DNA of 64,000 nt from Nematostella vectensis (GCF_932526225.1 NC_064046.1:9325719-9389718), one strand, 5' to 3'; shown: positions 35,501 through 50,148, counted from the stretch's first letter. The notes: generated from the letters alone by a model not told the origin. Numbers and translations are program-made.

Positions 35501-38500
35501 AATGCTTATTAGATTCATATTCTTGCTTTTTCTCAATAATTATCAGCACAAAATGTCTTTAGAACAAAAGGTAACAATATAACGTGATTAATTGTACTTT
35601 TTCTTTAATGTTCAGGCCACTTTTTCATTCTGGGGGAAAATTTCATCCTCCGTTTTATGACCCCCTCTATTATGGGGGGTTCTTTGGTCAAGGATTCTAA
35701 GACCTTGGGCCCCAAGACAAGTACCAAAGAGGAGCAGGCTTTCCTTATGTGGTGGACATAGTCTGAATTCTGCTGCTGAGGCACATTCTGAATCAAAGGC
35801 ACTGATATTTGAATGGAATGCATTGGTCTTCCCCCAGCCCAATCTCAGCCTGTTCAGTTGGCCCCATGCTTTGCAAGGTGCTTGTCAAATGAGCATTCTC
35901 TGTTATGATGTTTTCCAGATGTTATTGCTGGCATGTTTTTTCCAACAGTCCTGGACGGGGGGGAGGGGGGGTGGGGTGGCCTGGACCCAGGATGACAGGG
36001 GGGGGGGCATTCATTAAGGCCCCTGTGATTGTTGGGAGAACAACTCCTTGTTCTCGCCTAATCTCCCCATTTACTGGTGGTAAGTTTCTTGATGAGATTC
36101 ACACATTTCCAATTGACTTCTGATTTGATCAGCATTATTGTGCATTATTTTATTTGCAGGGAGCACTTGTTTTACACTTGAAATCTTCAGGACAACGATT
36201 TGAGAGGGGGTATATGTGAACTGTAGTATATTATATACTATCAAAAGATTATATACTATCATAAGATTTTTGTTGGGTTCTAGCCCATACTTGTTTGGGG
36301 AGGGGGCTACATATTCAATATCAACTTGAGAAGTTCATGAAATCCTCCCCCCTCAAAACACATGAAGAATAACAGTAATTCGTATTTTATGGTGTGTTGG
36401 GTAGGTTATACTGGTTACGATTGTGTGATTTTGCATTTTTTGCTATATTGGTAATACATTGGTCTTCTTCTAAAACAAGCATTGTTTTCTCTCGCTATTG
36501 ATTGAAAATAAAGATTTCAAAAATTGCAAAAGAACAAATTAAAAACTTGTAATAAAAGCCTATTGCGAGAAATCGCAGCTCAGTTAGGCTTGTTCTCTGG
36601 GTCCGGTAATTAGCGTAACTGAACTGATGGGTTGAATGCTGAACGGATGAAAGATAGACAAACGCTTTTAAATGTAGCAGATGAGTATTGCCCATTGCCA
36701 CAAATGTTTGACGCGCCTGATTGCAGAGATACGTAACGTTACAAATGAGAGGAAGTGTCAGGAAATTAGGGCTTGGCCGATCATGCGTTCTTATGAATTC
36801 AAAGACACCTTCTACCGGTGTCGGTATACCTCATATTCATTTAAGAAAAAAAATATTTAAAAAATGTCAAAATAATAATATTAAATAATTAAACTGAAAT
36901 TAAGACGTTCTATTGTTTAGGACAGATTGTGATTTTATCAACATTCCGTGTATTACAATAACACTCCGTTATTTGCTTATTTACTTTCGATACAATTCCC
37001 GTCCATTCAGTTTTCGTTGATTTTTTCATTCTCCAATTATAATTGTTGTATACTTAGACGTTGTTTATTAGTTTTATTGGGTCCAATTAAATTGAATTTA
37101 ACGTATGAAAGAAACGAGACAGTTTCATTTTTTTTTTTGTTAGACATTGCTTTTATTGCTAAACTCGTATTTCATATCGGAAGCCGGCATAAACTGTATA
37201 TCACAAAGTCAATAAAACTGTCATAACGTCTCCGCTCTCCGCAATATAAAATTTAAACAAAGGTTTCAATGAACTTTTCTGAAAAAAGAAAAAAAGGAAA
37301 ATCTGCGAGAAATACCAAACTCAAAAAAGCCTTTTAAATGAAAAAAAGAATCACCGTATGATATAATTACCGTACTACATTTACTTTCATCTACGTGGCG
37401 AAGTGTTCTTCTATTTCACAGATGGGTTCTAATATCGTTAACAAAAGATTTTAAAAAGTCATTATGAACGTTATACATAATTTGTTTCCTCTGGATTTTG
37501 TTATTTGAAGGTGTCAAACTTTTAGAGATCTATAGAAATCGCTTGTAAAGAGAAGCCTATTTTAATGCTGAACATCTTTTGTAGAATTTATGGCTTTTGT
37601 TTACTTAAGTAATAGTGGTATACTCTGTAATTGTGGCTTTTACAGTAAAAACTGGGTATCCTGCTAATACCAGTTAAGCTTTTCAAATCCAGTAGTGCTC
37701 TAAACAAATATAAACGAGATCACGACGAAAATCGAGCAATTTTGCAATTTAGCAAAAAGGTCAAGGCCTTATTTATATCATTAAGTATTTCTGATAGAAA
37801 TTCTAAGTCCGACGTTTAGCTCTCTTTTGTGATATCTTATTTATCTTAGATAAATAATTCATAAGAAATAAATGTATTTTGACTTGCGTCTGAGTGTCAA
37901 GGACACGAAGGACGGTGAGAGATGGTAAATGGCTTAATCTAATTTATCGGCGATTTCCTATTTCTCATAAAGGTGCAGATAAAACAAATACTTCTCTCCT
38001 TTAAATCCTGAGTGCTATTCATAGATTCTGTGTAAGAGAGAGGTACTCAGAAACGCAGGTTTCGTAGTGATCAGCGAAATATATGACCATAAAAACCTTT
38101 GCTTACTGTTATTATCTTAATTGGTGAGTGCCACTTACAACGAAAAAGCGAGAAAAGTTTTGCTCACATCTTCTGGATATTTGCCTTGAAAATGTCTATA
38201 AAAAGTGTTTTCTAGACGTTCTTTTTTGTATCAGATATATTTGAAGTAGCGATGGGTATATTTATCAGGATTGTGATTAAGACAGATTAAGCACAATTTA
38301 TTTTTCAGGTTAGTGTTGCTTTTGAGATAAAAAATAATGAGTGGTTTCGAGGAAGGGGTTTAAGGGATGATAGCGCAGACCATCAGCTGGGACATATGAG
38401 CAAACTATATGAAAATATTCTACAAACACTATGCACGTAGACTGCTTTCTTATGAACAATTTCCCTTTCTGATATTTATTAAAGCAATCGATTTTCTATT

Positions 38501-39727
38501 TACTATCTATATTTTGAAACAAAAAGTCAATCGAAAGCCTTTAACTTTCAGGAAAAGTTAAATAGTGGATTGATTTCATTCTATAAAAACATTGAAATGT
38601 TTAATTCTTTAGTATTGCAGGATTTTTTTAAAAATATTTTTGTATTTGTCGACCCTTAGTTTCAAAATCCGGCTGGTCCGGGCTAATACAGGCAATTTTC
38701 AATTCATTTATAGACCCAATCGATTCATTTAGTAGACTACTTTGTCAAGCATTTCATTAGTCCTTCGCTATTTCTTATTCTAATTGTGTTTACTTATAAG
38801 CTTCTTTCAAATCAGACTAGATAATATTTACTGCAAACCACTTGAATTTATTTTCTTCGGCTGTCAGTTTTTCTTTTTGAGATGGTTTATGTTAAAAAAA
38901 AATACTTGGGGTGAGTTCTTTAGGAAAATGTTAATCTTTTGTGTATTTTGTTCTTTGTCGGAAAATCTTCTTGTAGGCGGCTTTTTTCCTGAGAATTATT
39001 CATCTTTGTGTACAGAAAGACCTGTATTACAGAGATTATTACCCTACGATCCTTCCTTCCTTGTTTCATTAATAAAAACGTTTAATAAAAACCATTATAT
39101 GCTGATGTTAACAGACGCTGTCAATAACATCGACTTCCTTAGGTTTTTAGTACAGATCTGGTCGGGAATAATTAATCTGCAATTTCCTCACAAAAAAATC
39201 AGCTTTTTGCTTTAACAGACATTTTACCTTCTAATTTGTAATAGGAATAATAAATCTTTATCTTGCTTCTTGTATTTTGATTTTTTAAATGTATGTTCAC
39301 AAGATCTTACCTTAGCAACTCGCTTGACTTTCTCCAGCGTTTCTGTAAAGTTCCCATCAACGTAGAGTATTTCGAGTCCGTCTTCAATCCATGGAATCAA
39401 ATCTTTGATGATAACATAAGTTCCTGATGTAAACGAAACAAAAAAGACCCCTATAGCTGTTGCCCATGCCGTTCCGAATATGTGTTTTGCCTCGTAGAAA
39501 TCCAACGCAAAGTGAACACAGAGACTCGTTATCCATAAAACAAGGCCAAAGCGACCAAACCACGGATGTCGCTTGTTTTTGTGTCCTATAAAAGAGGTGA
39601 CCATGTACATTGGGTAGAGAATCGCGTTTAGCTGTTCCCTCGGTACTTCTAGGTTATTCCGTGCTCTCATTTTCCGTATGCGAGTTAAGCAATGAACCAC
39701 GGAGCTCATGCTTCGTTTGGAAGACAT
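32551..39727 (-). CDS. Seven-transmembrane gustatory-receptor-like (Gr-like) protein
   Basis: Four exons: 39311-39727 (ATG 39727), 35169-35400, 33869-33981 and 32551-33315. Phases agree and the product is 508 residues. Seven hydrophobic spans can be seen: about 58-78, 87-108, 141-160, 184-207, 256-277, 283-306 and 470-494. The N-terminus is basic with no signal peptide. The last span, SLAILLVSVLAVFIQ, sits close to the C-terminus and resembles the TYhhhhhQF end of insect gustatory receptors and their cnidarian Gr-like relatives. An acidic and then serine/arginine-rich loop of about 150 residues separates spans 6 and 7. No GPCR motifs (DRY, NPxxY) occur. Insect relatives are ligand-gated cation channels; in Nematostella, Gr-like genes are known with developmental expression. 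The assignment rests on topology and the C-terminal signature, so an unrelated 7-TM family is possible. Confidence 0.62.
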
Positions 39728-42700
39728 CTTGACTGGTTAGAATATGAATATTTTCCCAAGAGCTGCTTCGCTATAGGTGCGTCCCAAAACTGGCAAAGTT
39801 TCTGATCTGAAATGAGAAAATTCGAAGCTGAGTAAAATATAAATTAAAGGTTCTTGAAGTCTGTGGTTTTGCAAGTACTGTGTATTTTTAAGTGTGGACG
39901 ATTATTCAATACCTTACAAAAACTTCGCCTTAAAGGGCCAGGTCTTGAACTATCTGTGATCCACCAATGTGGAAAAAGCTTATTACATTTGTGAGAGGCT
40001 TTATTTGAGCAATATCACATAGCCTAACGGTCTAATCCATCACCTAAATCCTGACAGAATTTAAATTACTTTGCCTCTTCAGCTTAGCGTCTCCTTCAGA
40101 GGGGCTAGCTTTTATTATGGGAAAACTAAGACGATGGTATATTGGAAGTGCAATGTCTTTTTCTCTGTTGTAACTACAAAAACTTCTCGATTGTTAGATA
40201 CTTCGATTCAAAGGGTACTTTATCGATACCAATAAAACCGTTGATGAAACCTTAATCTAACGAAACAGTGGTGTTTGAGAGACTATTGGCAAAACAAGAA
40301 GGTTAATATTAAGTAATCAGAAATGGCTTGAATGATAAACCAGCAGGGAACTTACAATAGCAAAAGATCTTGGAGACAGTACCCAAGACGCACCGCCAAA
40401 TAGTATAATACCAGCAGATGTGATGTTTACTAACAAAGCCTTGCAGTACGGATATTGCCTTACATGAATACCACTCATTGGAGTCAGCTGGACTTAGGAT
40501 TTTCTTTCGACACTCAGGTCCCATTTGCGATTTTCAGCTCGTGTGACGTCGCAAGTTTATGATTGGTCGTTGGCACTTTAATTTAAAGTTTGTTCGCGCC
40601 ACCAGAGTCGAATAACTTAGCAAGACATCTGTTTTTGACGCTTAGCGTAAATCCCTCTATTTCATTTTTCATTTTCACGGGCAGTTTCATTGTGTTCGTG
40701 TGTGTTTTTGAATTTCAATTTGGTACTTTTTTAAAGCTAGACTAGCCTCCCAAAAATAATATTTAGATTGAAATACTGGATTTAGATTAATGTGCTGTTA
40801 ATTTACTTTATTTCTAAAATCTGAAAAAAGGCTCAGGAAAACGGACGAAATATTTGCTATTCTTACATGTTTGGTGGTATGTTTATTTTTATATAATTTT
40901 TAATGACATCTTTTTTTATAATACAACAGAATAGAAATTGGTTTTTACTGTTGTTCTTTGTATGAGATTGATACTCGGGAGACCAAGTAACAACCTCATA
41001 AGGAATTGAACGTTTATTATCTCCATATTTTAATAATAAGGGACTAAAATTGAATAATGATGATATAATTGTAGTAAGAATGCAAAGACCGTGCTGGTTT
41101 GAGAAAAAATTATGTTCCAAAAATAGGAATCGGAAATAAGCGCAAAGAAACCTGAAAGTAAATCCAGTAATGATTTATTTACGTTTTCTAAACATAGAAC
41201 TAATTCAATTCAAATAGGTTCACATACTAAGAGCAAAAGAGTACGACCGCAAAAGTCATGAATTACTGAAAGACGGAAAGCATAACCTTTAAGGGAGAAA
41301 TCACAAAAAAATAGTTTCTATCCAAAAGGCATGATTACTGTAGCCTTCAGAGGGGAAGCACAGCAAATAGCTTTTATCCAAAAGGAAAGAATCACTGTAG
41401 CCTTCACAAGGGGAGCAGAGCATAAAGCTTCTATTACTTTATTTGTTGTTTTTTTAAGTCAAAAGAAAAAAAGAGATTGAATAGAATACGAATGGCAAGC
41501 AGCGTTGTTTATTATATCCCTGCAACAGTCACGGAAGCAAATGTGATATGATTTTTTTTAAGTGTGCTAATTTTGGAGCAAATTTCATACTAACCACTTT
41601 TACACTAATCACTTTTACACACCAGGCTGTTTGAAATTTGTGTCGGTGATTCTTCTTTTAATACGCGCAGCTGTTTTCAAGATCGTGGCCCATAAACGCT
41701 CTGATCTCAGAAAAAAAATATTTGATGTTCTTTTTAATGCATGCTGTTTATTGTTTCATTGTCAGAAAATGTTAATCAATATTTCATTCAATATTCATTA
41801 TTGCGATGGTAAAAGACTATCTTTAACTTTAAAATATACCTTATATATATTTGTCATATTTTGTAATGGCGACGAATTCAATTGTAGTGCTTCTCCGTGT
41901 TTCAGCTCTTAGCTTTGTCAGTTACATGGTTTAAACTGCTTGATCTTGGCAACCATCTTTAAGCTTTAAAGAGACTAATTCCAGATCTTACCCTATGTTT
42001 TTTAAGCGAGTTCTTGAGTTTTATGTTTTGTGTAATTTTATTAAGATTTCCAAATTTTTTTTACTCTTCTTGTTATTGGCCTAGCACAACTCAGTGCGAG
42101 TTCTTGAGTTTTATGTTTTGTGTAATTTTATTAAGATTTCCAAAAATTTTTTACTCTTCTTGTTATTGGCCTAGCACAACTCAGTTAAGGAATCTCTATT
42201 TGGACGAACAATTTCTACTTGGATGAAAAATTAAGACTTCAGATCCAGCCGTCACCAATGAAGCCGTTTGTATGCTTGTTTAAAATTTCATTGTTAATTT
42301 AATTTTCAAATCCCTCTTTAAAAAAAATTTCATAAACGTAAAATTACTTTTGAGAAATAAGGCCTACCTGTTACCGTAGTTTGATATCCCTTCATCCTTT
42401 TGGTATGAAAATCTCGTTTACCTTTGTTCCCTGTAAACGCGGATGCTTGGCTATCCTTGAACGCCCAGAGGTCGATACTGTAGTCATTCAATTCTGGGCT
42501 TCTTCAATACGAATTCTGTTGGCTCTTATCTTCTGTCTCTAAGGGACTATTTTCTAGGCAGAGGTAGAGGCACGCTAAGGTAGGGGTTTTCCTTGAACAT
42601 CCGAACAGCCTGAGGGGCTAACAATAGCCTTTAATGACCTAACTCGTTACACTTTAATGATAATAACATTTTTGAAACAAGCACATAATGAGAGTCCGCT

Positions 42701-44090
42701 ATTCAAATAATTTCTTTACTTTTGAATAAGAGATAAGTAACGACGTTAATGTTTGAAAGAGGAGATATTTTAAATAGATAAAAAAGTAGAAAATTGTACT
42801 CGACATTAAGGTCAGAAAATGTATGTTTTCATCTTGAACTTTTCTCATGAGTATTACACCATTCTTAACGCCAGCAATGAACTTTACATGTTTCTGTTAT
42901 GTAATTCGTATGACTCCTCGGCAAACGTTTACTGAATCATGTACACAATGAACTTGAATCCTTCCGCTTCTTGGATCCCCTAATCTTAAGGACATTAAAA
43001 CTTGGGTGTTCGGTTTCCAGTGTAAATAAAACAGCAGTCTATGTGCGTCACTTCCCATATCCCCTTCCTGTCATTGCGTTGCTAAAATATATATAAAAAG
43101 AATGATTTGATATTTTAAAGAACACCATTCAAGACTGTGGTAAAGAACTCTTTCGCCGATTTGTTTTCACTCTACTTTTCGGTACAAACAGATACCTAAG
43201 TAACAAAAAAAAAAAACATTACAGATATTAAGTTTCTATGATACTCATAGACAAATATCTTATCTATTGGGTGATATTCAATGAGTATAAAGTATAGGGA
43301 GTCACGAAAGAAGGAAAAACAAACATAAGGAAAAATGGCACAAGTTCGTTTGTAATGTTTAGTTTCCCCTTAGTAATGTCAGTCAAACTTGAGAGTTTGT
43401 CTCGGGGTAATATCTAGACAAATTTAAAATCGTAAACGGAAAAAGGTTAGCAAACATATCAGATATATCTTGTAGTCCCACGGTCTTGCTCACTGTGATC
43501 TCCTTGATGTTTGCTGACTTGATTATGATGTCAGCAGTACGTGTTTGCAAATGGTGTTATCGCGTGGGACATTACTCTCATAAGTACTACAGAATGATAA
43601 TCAGTCAGAAGATTGAACTAATGTTTTAAATGACGGCCATTATCGCCAAATAATGTCTTTTGGGTAGTGTTTGACTTAATAAGAACAAGTTAAGTAGTAA
43701 TTTTGGGGGACCTTAAATATTCAAGTAATTATTTTTGTACTTTTTAGTAGGAAGTGGGTGGTAATCAAAATATGGACTTAGATTCACGGCATATTGCCCT
43801 TGAGTGTGCAACACTTTGCACATTTTACAGCTTGTGTTACTTACTGTAACAAATTTAATTTGCAGTTTTGGAAAAAGAACTATTTGGCGTAAAAAGAACA
43901 ATTCCGTTACTTTGGCCGAGAAGTTGTATCTCATCGGAAACAAGAGTCTTTCGGAAATCCAATTCTAATAATCATCTTGGGAACCAAACAATTTATTCCC
44001 AGTAAACCTAAACTCCTCAAATTTAAAGCTTCAGAAAGATATAAAGGCAATCGTGAATTTAAAATATGTATACCCTCCTACCAAAAGATC
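39728..44090. other. Gene-poor AT-rich stretch
   Basis: No gene is recognised on either strand; open frames such as 40309-40524 and 41631-41912 lack family features. The part just above 39727 presumably holds the promoter of the Gr-like gene. The only clear structure is a 90-bp duplication at 42006-42185. Confidence 0.45.
42006..42185. repeat. 90-bp direct duplication
   Basis: Two almost identical copies begin GCGAGTTCTTGAGTTTTATG at 42006 and 42096 and end ...GCACAACTCAGT. They differ by two bases around a T/A run. Confidence 0.92.
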
Positions 44091-44489
44091 GAAAGATTAC
44101 ACAGGCGCACATACTGAATCACAGGGAGCCCAAGCTTTGTATTTGTGTCTATCTTACGGTAAACATTGTACAAAAACAAAATTAAGTGAAAAATAATAAA
44201 AAAATTTCTTCAGCTTTCACCAAATCTTAAGAACATGCCGAGGCTCAGATAGCAGAAAAAAATATTCTAAAATGCAGAATAAAATTGTGCTCATAGTAAC
44301 AACCTTATTGTTGCTATTGATCATTAGTGTACTTTCTCTTCCTAATAATTCATTGGGAATTATATTTTTATATACACTAAAATTTAAGAACATCGTTAAG
44401 AACATATTCAGCCTTAAAATGTCCCAAAAATTAGAACGGCTTAGCCTTCACTGAAAATTAGACGTTCTTATAAAAAAGTGTATTAGAAT

Positions 44490-46745
44490 TACAGGGGTAC
44501 ACACTGAATTAGAAATATGTGTACTTCACACCAAAAGATTTACTGGGGTACACACTGAATTAGAAATATGTGTACTTCACACCAAAAGATTTACTGGCGA
44601 ACACACTGAATTAAAAATATGTGTACCTTCACGCCATAAGATATACAGGCGGCGCACACTGAATTGGAAATATGTGTACCTTCACACCAAAAGATATACA
44701 GGCGCACACACTGAATTAGAAATATGTGTACCTTTACCCCAAAAGATAAACAGGCGGCGCACAATGAATTGGAAATATGTGTACCTTCACACCAAACGAT
44801 ATTCAGGCGCACACACTGAATTGGAAATATGTGTACCTTCGCACCAAAAGATATACAGGCGCACACACTGAATTGGAAATATGTGTACCTTTACACCAAA
44901 AGATAAACAGGCGCACACACTGAATTAGAAATATGTGCACCTTTACGCCAAAAGATAAACAGGCGGCGCACAATGAATTGAAAATATGTGTACCTTCACA
45001 CCAAACGATATACAGGTGCACACACTGAATTAGAAATATGTGTACTTTACACCAAAAGATATACAGGTGCACACACTGAATTAGAAATATGTGTACCTTC
45101 ACCTTCACACCAAACGATATTCAGGCGCACACACTAAATTAGAAATATGTGTACCTTCACACCAAAAGATATACAGGTGCACACACTGAATTAGAAATAT
45201 GTGTACCTTTACACCAAAAGATATACAGGCGCACACACTAAATTAGAAATATGTGTACCTTCACACCAAAAGATATACAGGCACACACACTGAATTAGAA
45301 ATATGTGTACCTTCGCACCAGAAGATAAACAGGCGCATACACTGAATTAGAAGTATGTGTACCTTCACACCAAAAGATATACAGGCGCACACACTGAATT
45401 AGAAATATGTGTACCTTTACCCCAAAAGATAAACAGGCGCACACACTGAATTAGAAATATGTGTACCTTTACACCAAAAGATATACAGGCGCATACACTG
45501 AATTAGAAGTATGTGTACCTTTGCACCAAAAGATATACAGGTGCACACACTGAATTAGAAATATGTGTACCTTTACACCAAAAGATAAACAGGCGCACAC
45601 TGAATTAGAAATATGTGTACCTTTACACCAAAAGATAAACAAGCGCACACGCTGGATAAGAAATATGTGTACTTCAAACCAAAAGATATACAGGTGCACA
45701 CACTGAATAAGAAATGTGTACCTTCACACCAAAAGATAAACAGGCGCACACACTGGATTAGAAATATGTGTACCTTTACACCAAAAGATAAACAGGCGCA
45801 CACGCTGGATTAGAAATATATGTTCCTTCGCACCAAAAGATAAAAACAGGCGCACACACTGGATTAGAAATATGTGTACCTTTACACCAAAAGATAAACA
45901 GGCGCACACACTGGATTAGAAATATGTGTACCTTCACACCAAAAGATAAACAGGCGCACACTGAATTGGAAATATGTGTACCTTTACACCAAAAGATATA
46001 CAGGTGCACACACTGAATTAGAAATATGTGTACCTTCACACCAAAAGATAAACAGGCGCACACACTTGATTAGAAATATGTGTACCTTCACACCAAAAGA
46101 TATACAGGCGCACACACTGGATTAGAAATATGTGTACCTTCACACCAAAAGATAAACAGGCGCACACACTGGATTAGAAATATGTGTACCTTCACACCAA
46201 AAGATATACAGGTGCACACACTGAATTAGAAATATGTGTACCTTCGCACCAGAAGATATACAGGTGCACACACTGAATTAGAAATATGTGTACCTTCACA
46301 TCAAAAGATATACAGGCGCACACACTGAATTAGAAGTATGTGTACCTTCGCAGCAGAAGATAAACAGGCGCACACACTGGATTAGAAATATGTGTACCTT
46401 CACACCAAAAGATAAACAGGCGCACACACTGGATTAGAAATATGTGTACTTCAAACCAAAAGATATACAGGCGCACACACTGGATTAGAAATATGTGTAC
46501 CTTCACACCAAAAGATATACAGGCGCACACACTGAATTAGAAGTATGTGTACCTTTGCACCAGAAGATATACAGGCGCATACACTGAATTAGAAGTATGT
46601 GTACCTTCACACCAAAAGATATACAGGCGCATACACTGGATTAGAAATATGTGTACCTTCATACCAAAAGATATACAGGCGCACACACTGGATTAGAAAT
46701 ATGTGTACCTTCACACCAAAAGATAAACAGGCGCATACTGAATCA
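44490..46745. repeat. 52-bp satellite, ~43 copies
   Basis: Head-to-tail units of 51-52 bp read roughly CAGGCGCACACACTGAATTAG, then AAATATGTGTACCTTCACACC, then AAAAGATATA. Variants alternate GATATAC/GATAAAC, GAATTAG/GGATTAG and GCGCACAC/GTGCACAC. The first few units (44490-44640) are more diverged. Isolated related copies lie at about 44087-44125 and 46855-46930. Open frames across the array give only repeated peptides without start context. Confidence 0.95.
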
Positions 46746-46930
46746 AAAATACTAGTGGTTACCCGTGAAATATTCACGAAAAGCAATTCTTTGTTGTACA
46801 AAACTTTTTGAGATGTATTTCATTCCTTCAATGTATTGGGCTTCCTGGTGCTTTTCAGTATGTGTACATACTGAATTAGAAATATGTGTACCTTTCACAT
46901 AAAAAAATATATAGACGCACACACTGAAAT

Positions 46931-49900
46931 TGTCAGGAATTGGTATTTCCACTATTTGTTTTAAATATGTGAGTTCTTCTAAATGCGGACATATATGCCT
47001 ATATAAAGGCAATGCAAACAAAAGGCACTGTCCGAGATGCGAGAACCTTTGCAACCAGGGATACGGAGTTTAGCTTAGTGTAGTATTAAGGTCTTGGTAA
47101 AGGTAAATTTGACACCAGTTTGTTTTTGTGGTTTTTGCAAAACCTGTATCAATAGTTCTTAAACTTATTTTTTGCAAAAAAAAATTTTTTCCACAAATCG
47201 CAAGACTGCTAAAATGTTTCCCGTGACCTGTTGACCGTGAATTCACGCCAAATCTTTGACTTTTCTAGCGTATTATTTTGAAGCGAGAACTCGAGCTTGT
47301 CGGGCGTAACCTCGCGACGGGTTTTAAGATATCGCCTTCAAGTTTTTGGGATCTGATAGATAATTATGCCATGCCATAAAGTGTGGAATTCTCGATTTTC
47401 GACTGAAGATCGTATTTATAGCACTTTTCGTGTCCAAATTTCGCCAGAAAGGAGAGTTCCAACTTTGATTCGTGATATTTTGTTGACCGTGTCAAGTAAC
47501 TAAAAGTCCTCACACTACTTTGGTAGATCATCTATCTGTCATTGAGATGCAATTACGTGCAAGTGCATGCGCAATAACGCGAACGCTCTAGAGTAAACTC
47601 CATACTTTTGAGTTTAAGGCCTAATGGAGGATAATGGAGGCTAAAATAACATCTGAAATCGTAATTGTTCATTTACTGCATTTTTGTTTGTGAGAGACGG
47701 AAATACGTAATTTGAGCAAAAATGTATCTTTTTAAATGTTTACGGAAACGGCGGTAATGCGATCTGGCGGCCAACCCTGGCACTTAGGAATCCTGATAAG
47801 AGCGATGATATGTATAGAGTCAAGCACTTGACCTACAATTAGCTACCGGAGTTTATCGCCATATCATAACTGCGATATAATAGCGGGCAAGACACTTGAG
47901 ACCGGAGAGGCGGAAAGACGTAACGGGGGATTATGGTGAAGCCAGTGAAGAGCGATGTGGTTTCTAATAAAGCATGACGATCGACTTCTCTTTTGTTTTT
48001 GTTTATAATTGAAAATACAATGGCTTATTTGCAAGAAAACTTTAAAATAACAATCTACATTTGAAGTCTTATACTTTATTAATGATATTTCATTAAAAGT
48101 TTCTCAGTTTAACTGAGTAATACTTGCTTGAATTAGCCGATGAAGATGGATTCTTTGTGTGACTCTCAGCATTGAGCGGGAGCATAAAATGGCGGCATGA
48201 TTGGCCTTCTTTAACAGCACACGTGCTTTAGACCAAGGTGCGGAGGAACGTTCTTTTATTAGAAAAAAAGGGTAAAATTTTGTATTAGACTCGATTATGT
48301 GATCGCTCGAAGCCAGAGATCCTCCAGAAAAACGAAGTCAAATACTTGAATACTCGAATACTCGTGCCATTTGAACACCTCCGATAGAAGAGGAAATAAC
48401 AACCCGGGTCTCGGCACGGGCGATTTCCTCTGCGGTCATACCCTGTGTATTTGTCTTTTTATCGTTATAACAGCACAATAAATCTGGTGATAAAACTGGC
48501 GAGGTCAGTCGTTCATGTTGTTACAAGAAAATAGACTTTACGAGAAAACGCGAGTGGCCTGTGCCACCTCACTTACTATATAGCGCAAGACAAAGCCCCT
48601 ACGTTAGTATTTTTTTAAAGACTTCCGAATCGACCCGTCTTTGTCTCTGTGGTATACTCTCCTTGATACTGGATCCTTGTAGCATGGTCGGCCCTCACAT
48701 AGGGCTGGAATTGGTGTTGTCTCGGTTGAACACTTTTTCAATTGCAAGTCCTATTTAATTATTAGGTCGGCAGTGTCTCGGCTACTCTTGATAATCGGTG
48801 TTTCATGGAAGTGGAATCTCACAAGTCAGTATTTGGGTAGGCTGCGGTTTAAATGAAATGTTTAAATGAAATGTAAAGCGATATCCACTTCTCAAGAATA
48901 ACTCACTGAAATATTCATACATCCCATAGTGTTTTGAGAAGCTAAAGACCTTTGCCGGCTTACGTAAGATAAAGGTGCATTTTTACGCTTAGTTGAACAG
49001 CATTCTATTTCGAATAGACTGTGCATTGACCTCGAAAACGACTAGAAGAGACTAGGATTGGTTCCAAATTAGATGTTCTATGAAAAGCGAAAAGACAAAG
49101 TGTTTAAACCGCCAATTATTCAGATAATCCTTTAGAGTAAAACGCTTTTATAATGTGCTCATGATGAAAATTGTTTTTTAGTCAGTAAATTCAAACGGAA
49201 TTCGACGTAAGACGGCAAACTTTTAATCTGATAATCTCGCGGCGGGGCGTTCATATAGTTTGAATACCAAATTCAGCCATGAAACATCATACGATAAGAA
49301 AATAAATAAGTTAGCTTGAGTGACTCTCGCTGGAATTTCATTTGTTTGAAGCACAGTCAGTGCAACCAGCTTTCGAAAGCGAGTACTATATCAAAAGCTG
49401 GCTCTATATTCAAAGTGGACTCTATATATGCGGGTATCAAAGATTCATAAATCGCGTTCATTGTCCCAGTAACGCAACCCCAGACTCAATACTTAAGAGT
49501 ATTCTCACTCCCTACTCGTGTATGACAAATAACGGCTTATTTACATTTAGGCCGGTTCGCCTGAATCGTGAGAATTTGACCTCCAAAAATCTCGCGCTGC
49601 GCGTCGATAGCGACCCGCTTAAAATCCGCTCATCAATAAAAAACCACACTGTGTTATTTTAGCCATTATTATTGCCTTCACTTACACCTTTCAACAGTTG
49701 GCTTGAGAGATAATTGACTGGTGAAATTATTCGTCATTCGAGAAGTTTAAGCAGTTCGGCTCTCAGTAGCCTCGGCTTGCTGATCAGTAGGGGCTCAAAC
49801 ATAAGTAGACGGTACAAACTCACGGATCCGTGCTTCTAATAATTATACCGAGAAAATATTTAGTGTGACTAAGACATTCTTCAGCGATGAATCGTGACGA

Positions 49901-50148
49901 AAAGTACAATGGTTGAGTGATTGGCAGGTCCTTGGGTACGCGCTCTAATTGGTCGATTTGTAATGCATAGGGAATCCACGGACCGTGAATTCTACTTTAC
50001 CGCTTCTTCGGCATAACGAGTGTTTTTGGTTCGTAACGACGGTGAACAGTCCCTTGCCTTGGCCACTTTAGATTCAATGTAGCGGAGCCGATTACCGGTT
50101 TGCCGTTTCAATTTTTCTGGTTATTTTCGTTCACCGCAACTCGTTGAT
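46931..50148. other. Non-coding stretch upstream of the cadherin gene
   Basis: No coding exon is recognised. It includes an interspersed repeat at 47990-48214 and, near the right end, the presumed promoter and 5' UTR of the cadherin gene. The start ATG at 50149 follows sequence free of obvious TATA signals. Open frames at 48561-48758 and 49342-49662 have no family features. Confidence 0.45.
47990..48214. repeat. Interspersed repeat, copy A
   Basis: About 225 bp matching 56922-57120 in the same orientation. Shared blocks include TACTTTATTAATGATATTT, TGCTTGAATTAGCCGATG and GATTGGCCTTCTTTAA. Family unknown; no inverted ends seen. Confidence 0.78.

Noticed and set aside
38784-39215. 143-residue open frame inside the Gr-like gene intron
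   Set aside because: Very AT-rich composition, no recognisable family, and antisense to the intron; likely a chance frame.
44490-46745. Regular repeats that could be mistaken for a CRISPR array
   Set aside because: Units are contiguous head-to-tail copies with no unique spacers, in animal intron-rich DNA, and no cas-like genes are present.
48561-49662. Small open frames upstream of the cadherin as possible 5' exons
   Set aside because: The cadherin start at 50149 already has a good signal peptide, and no donor joins these frames to it.
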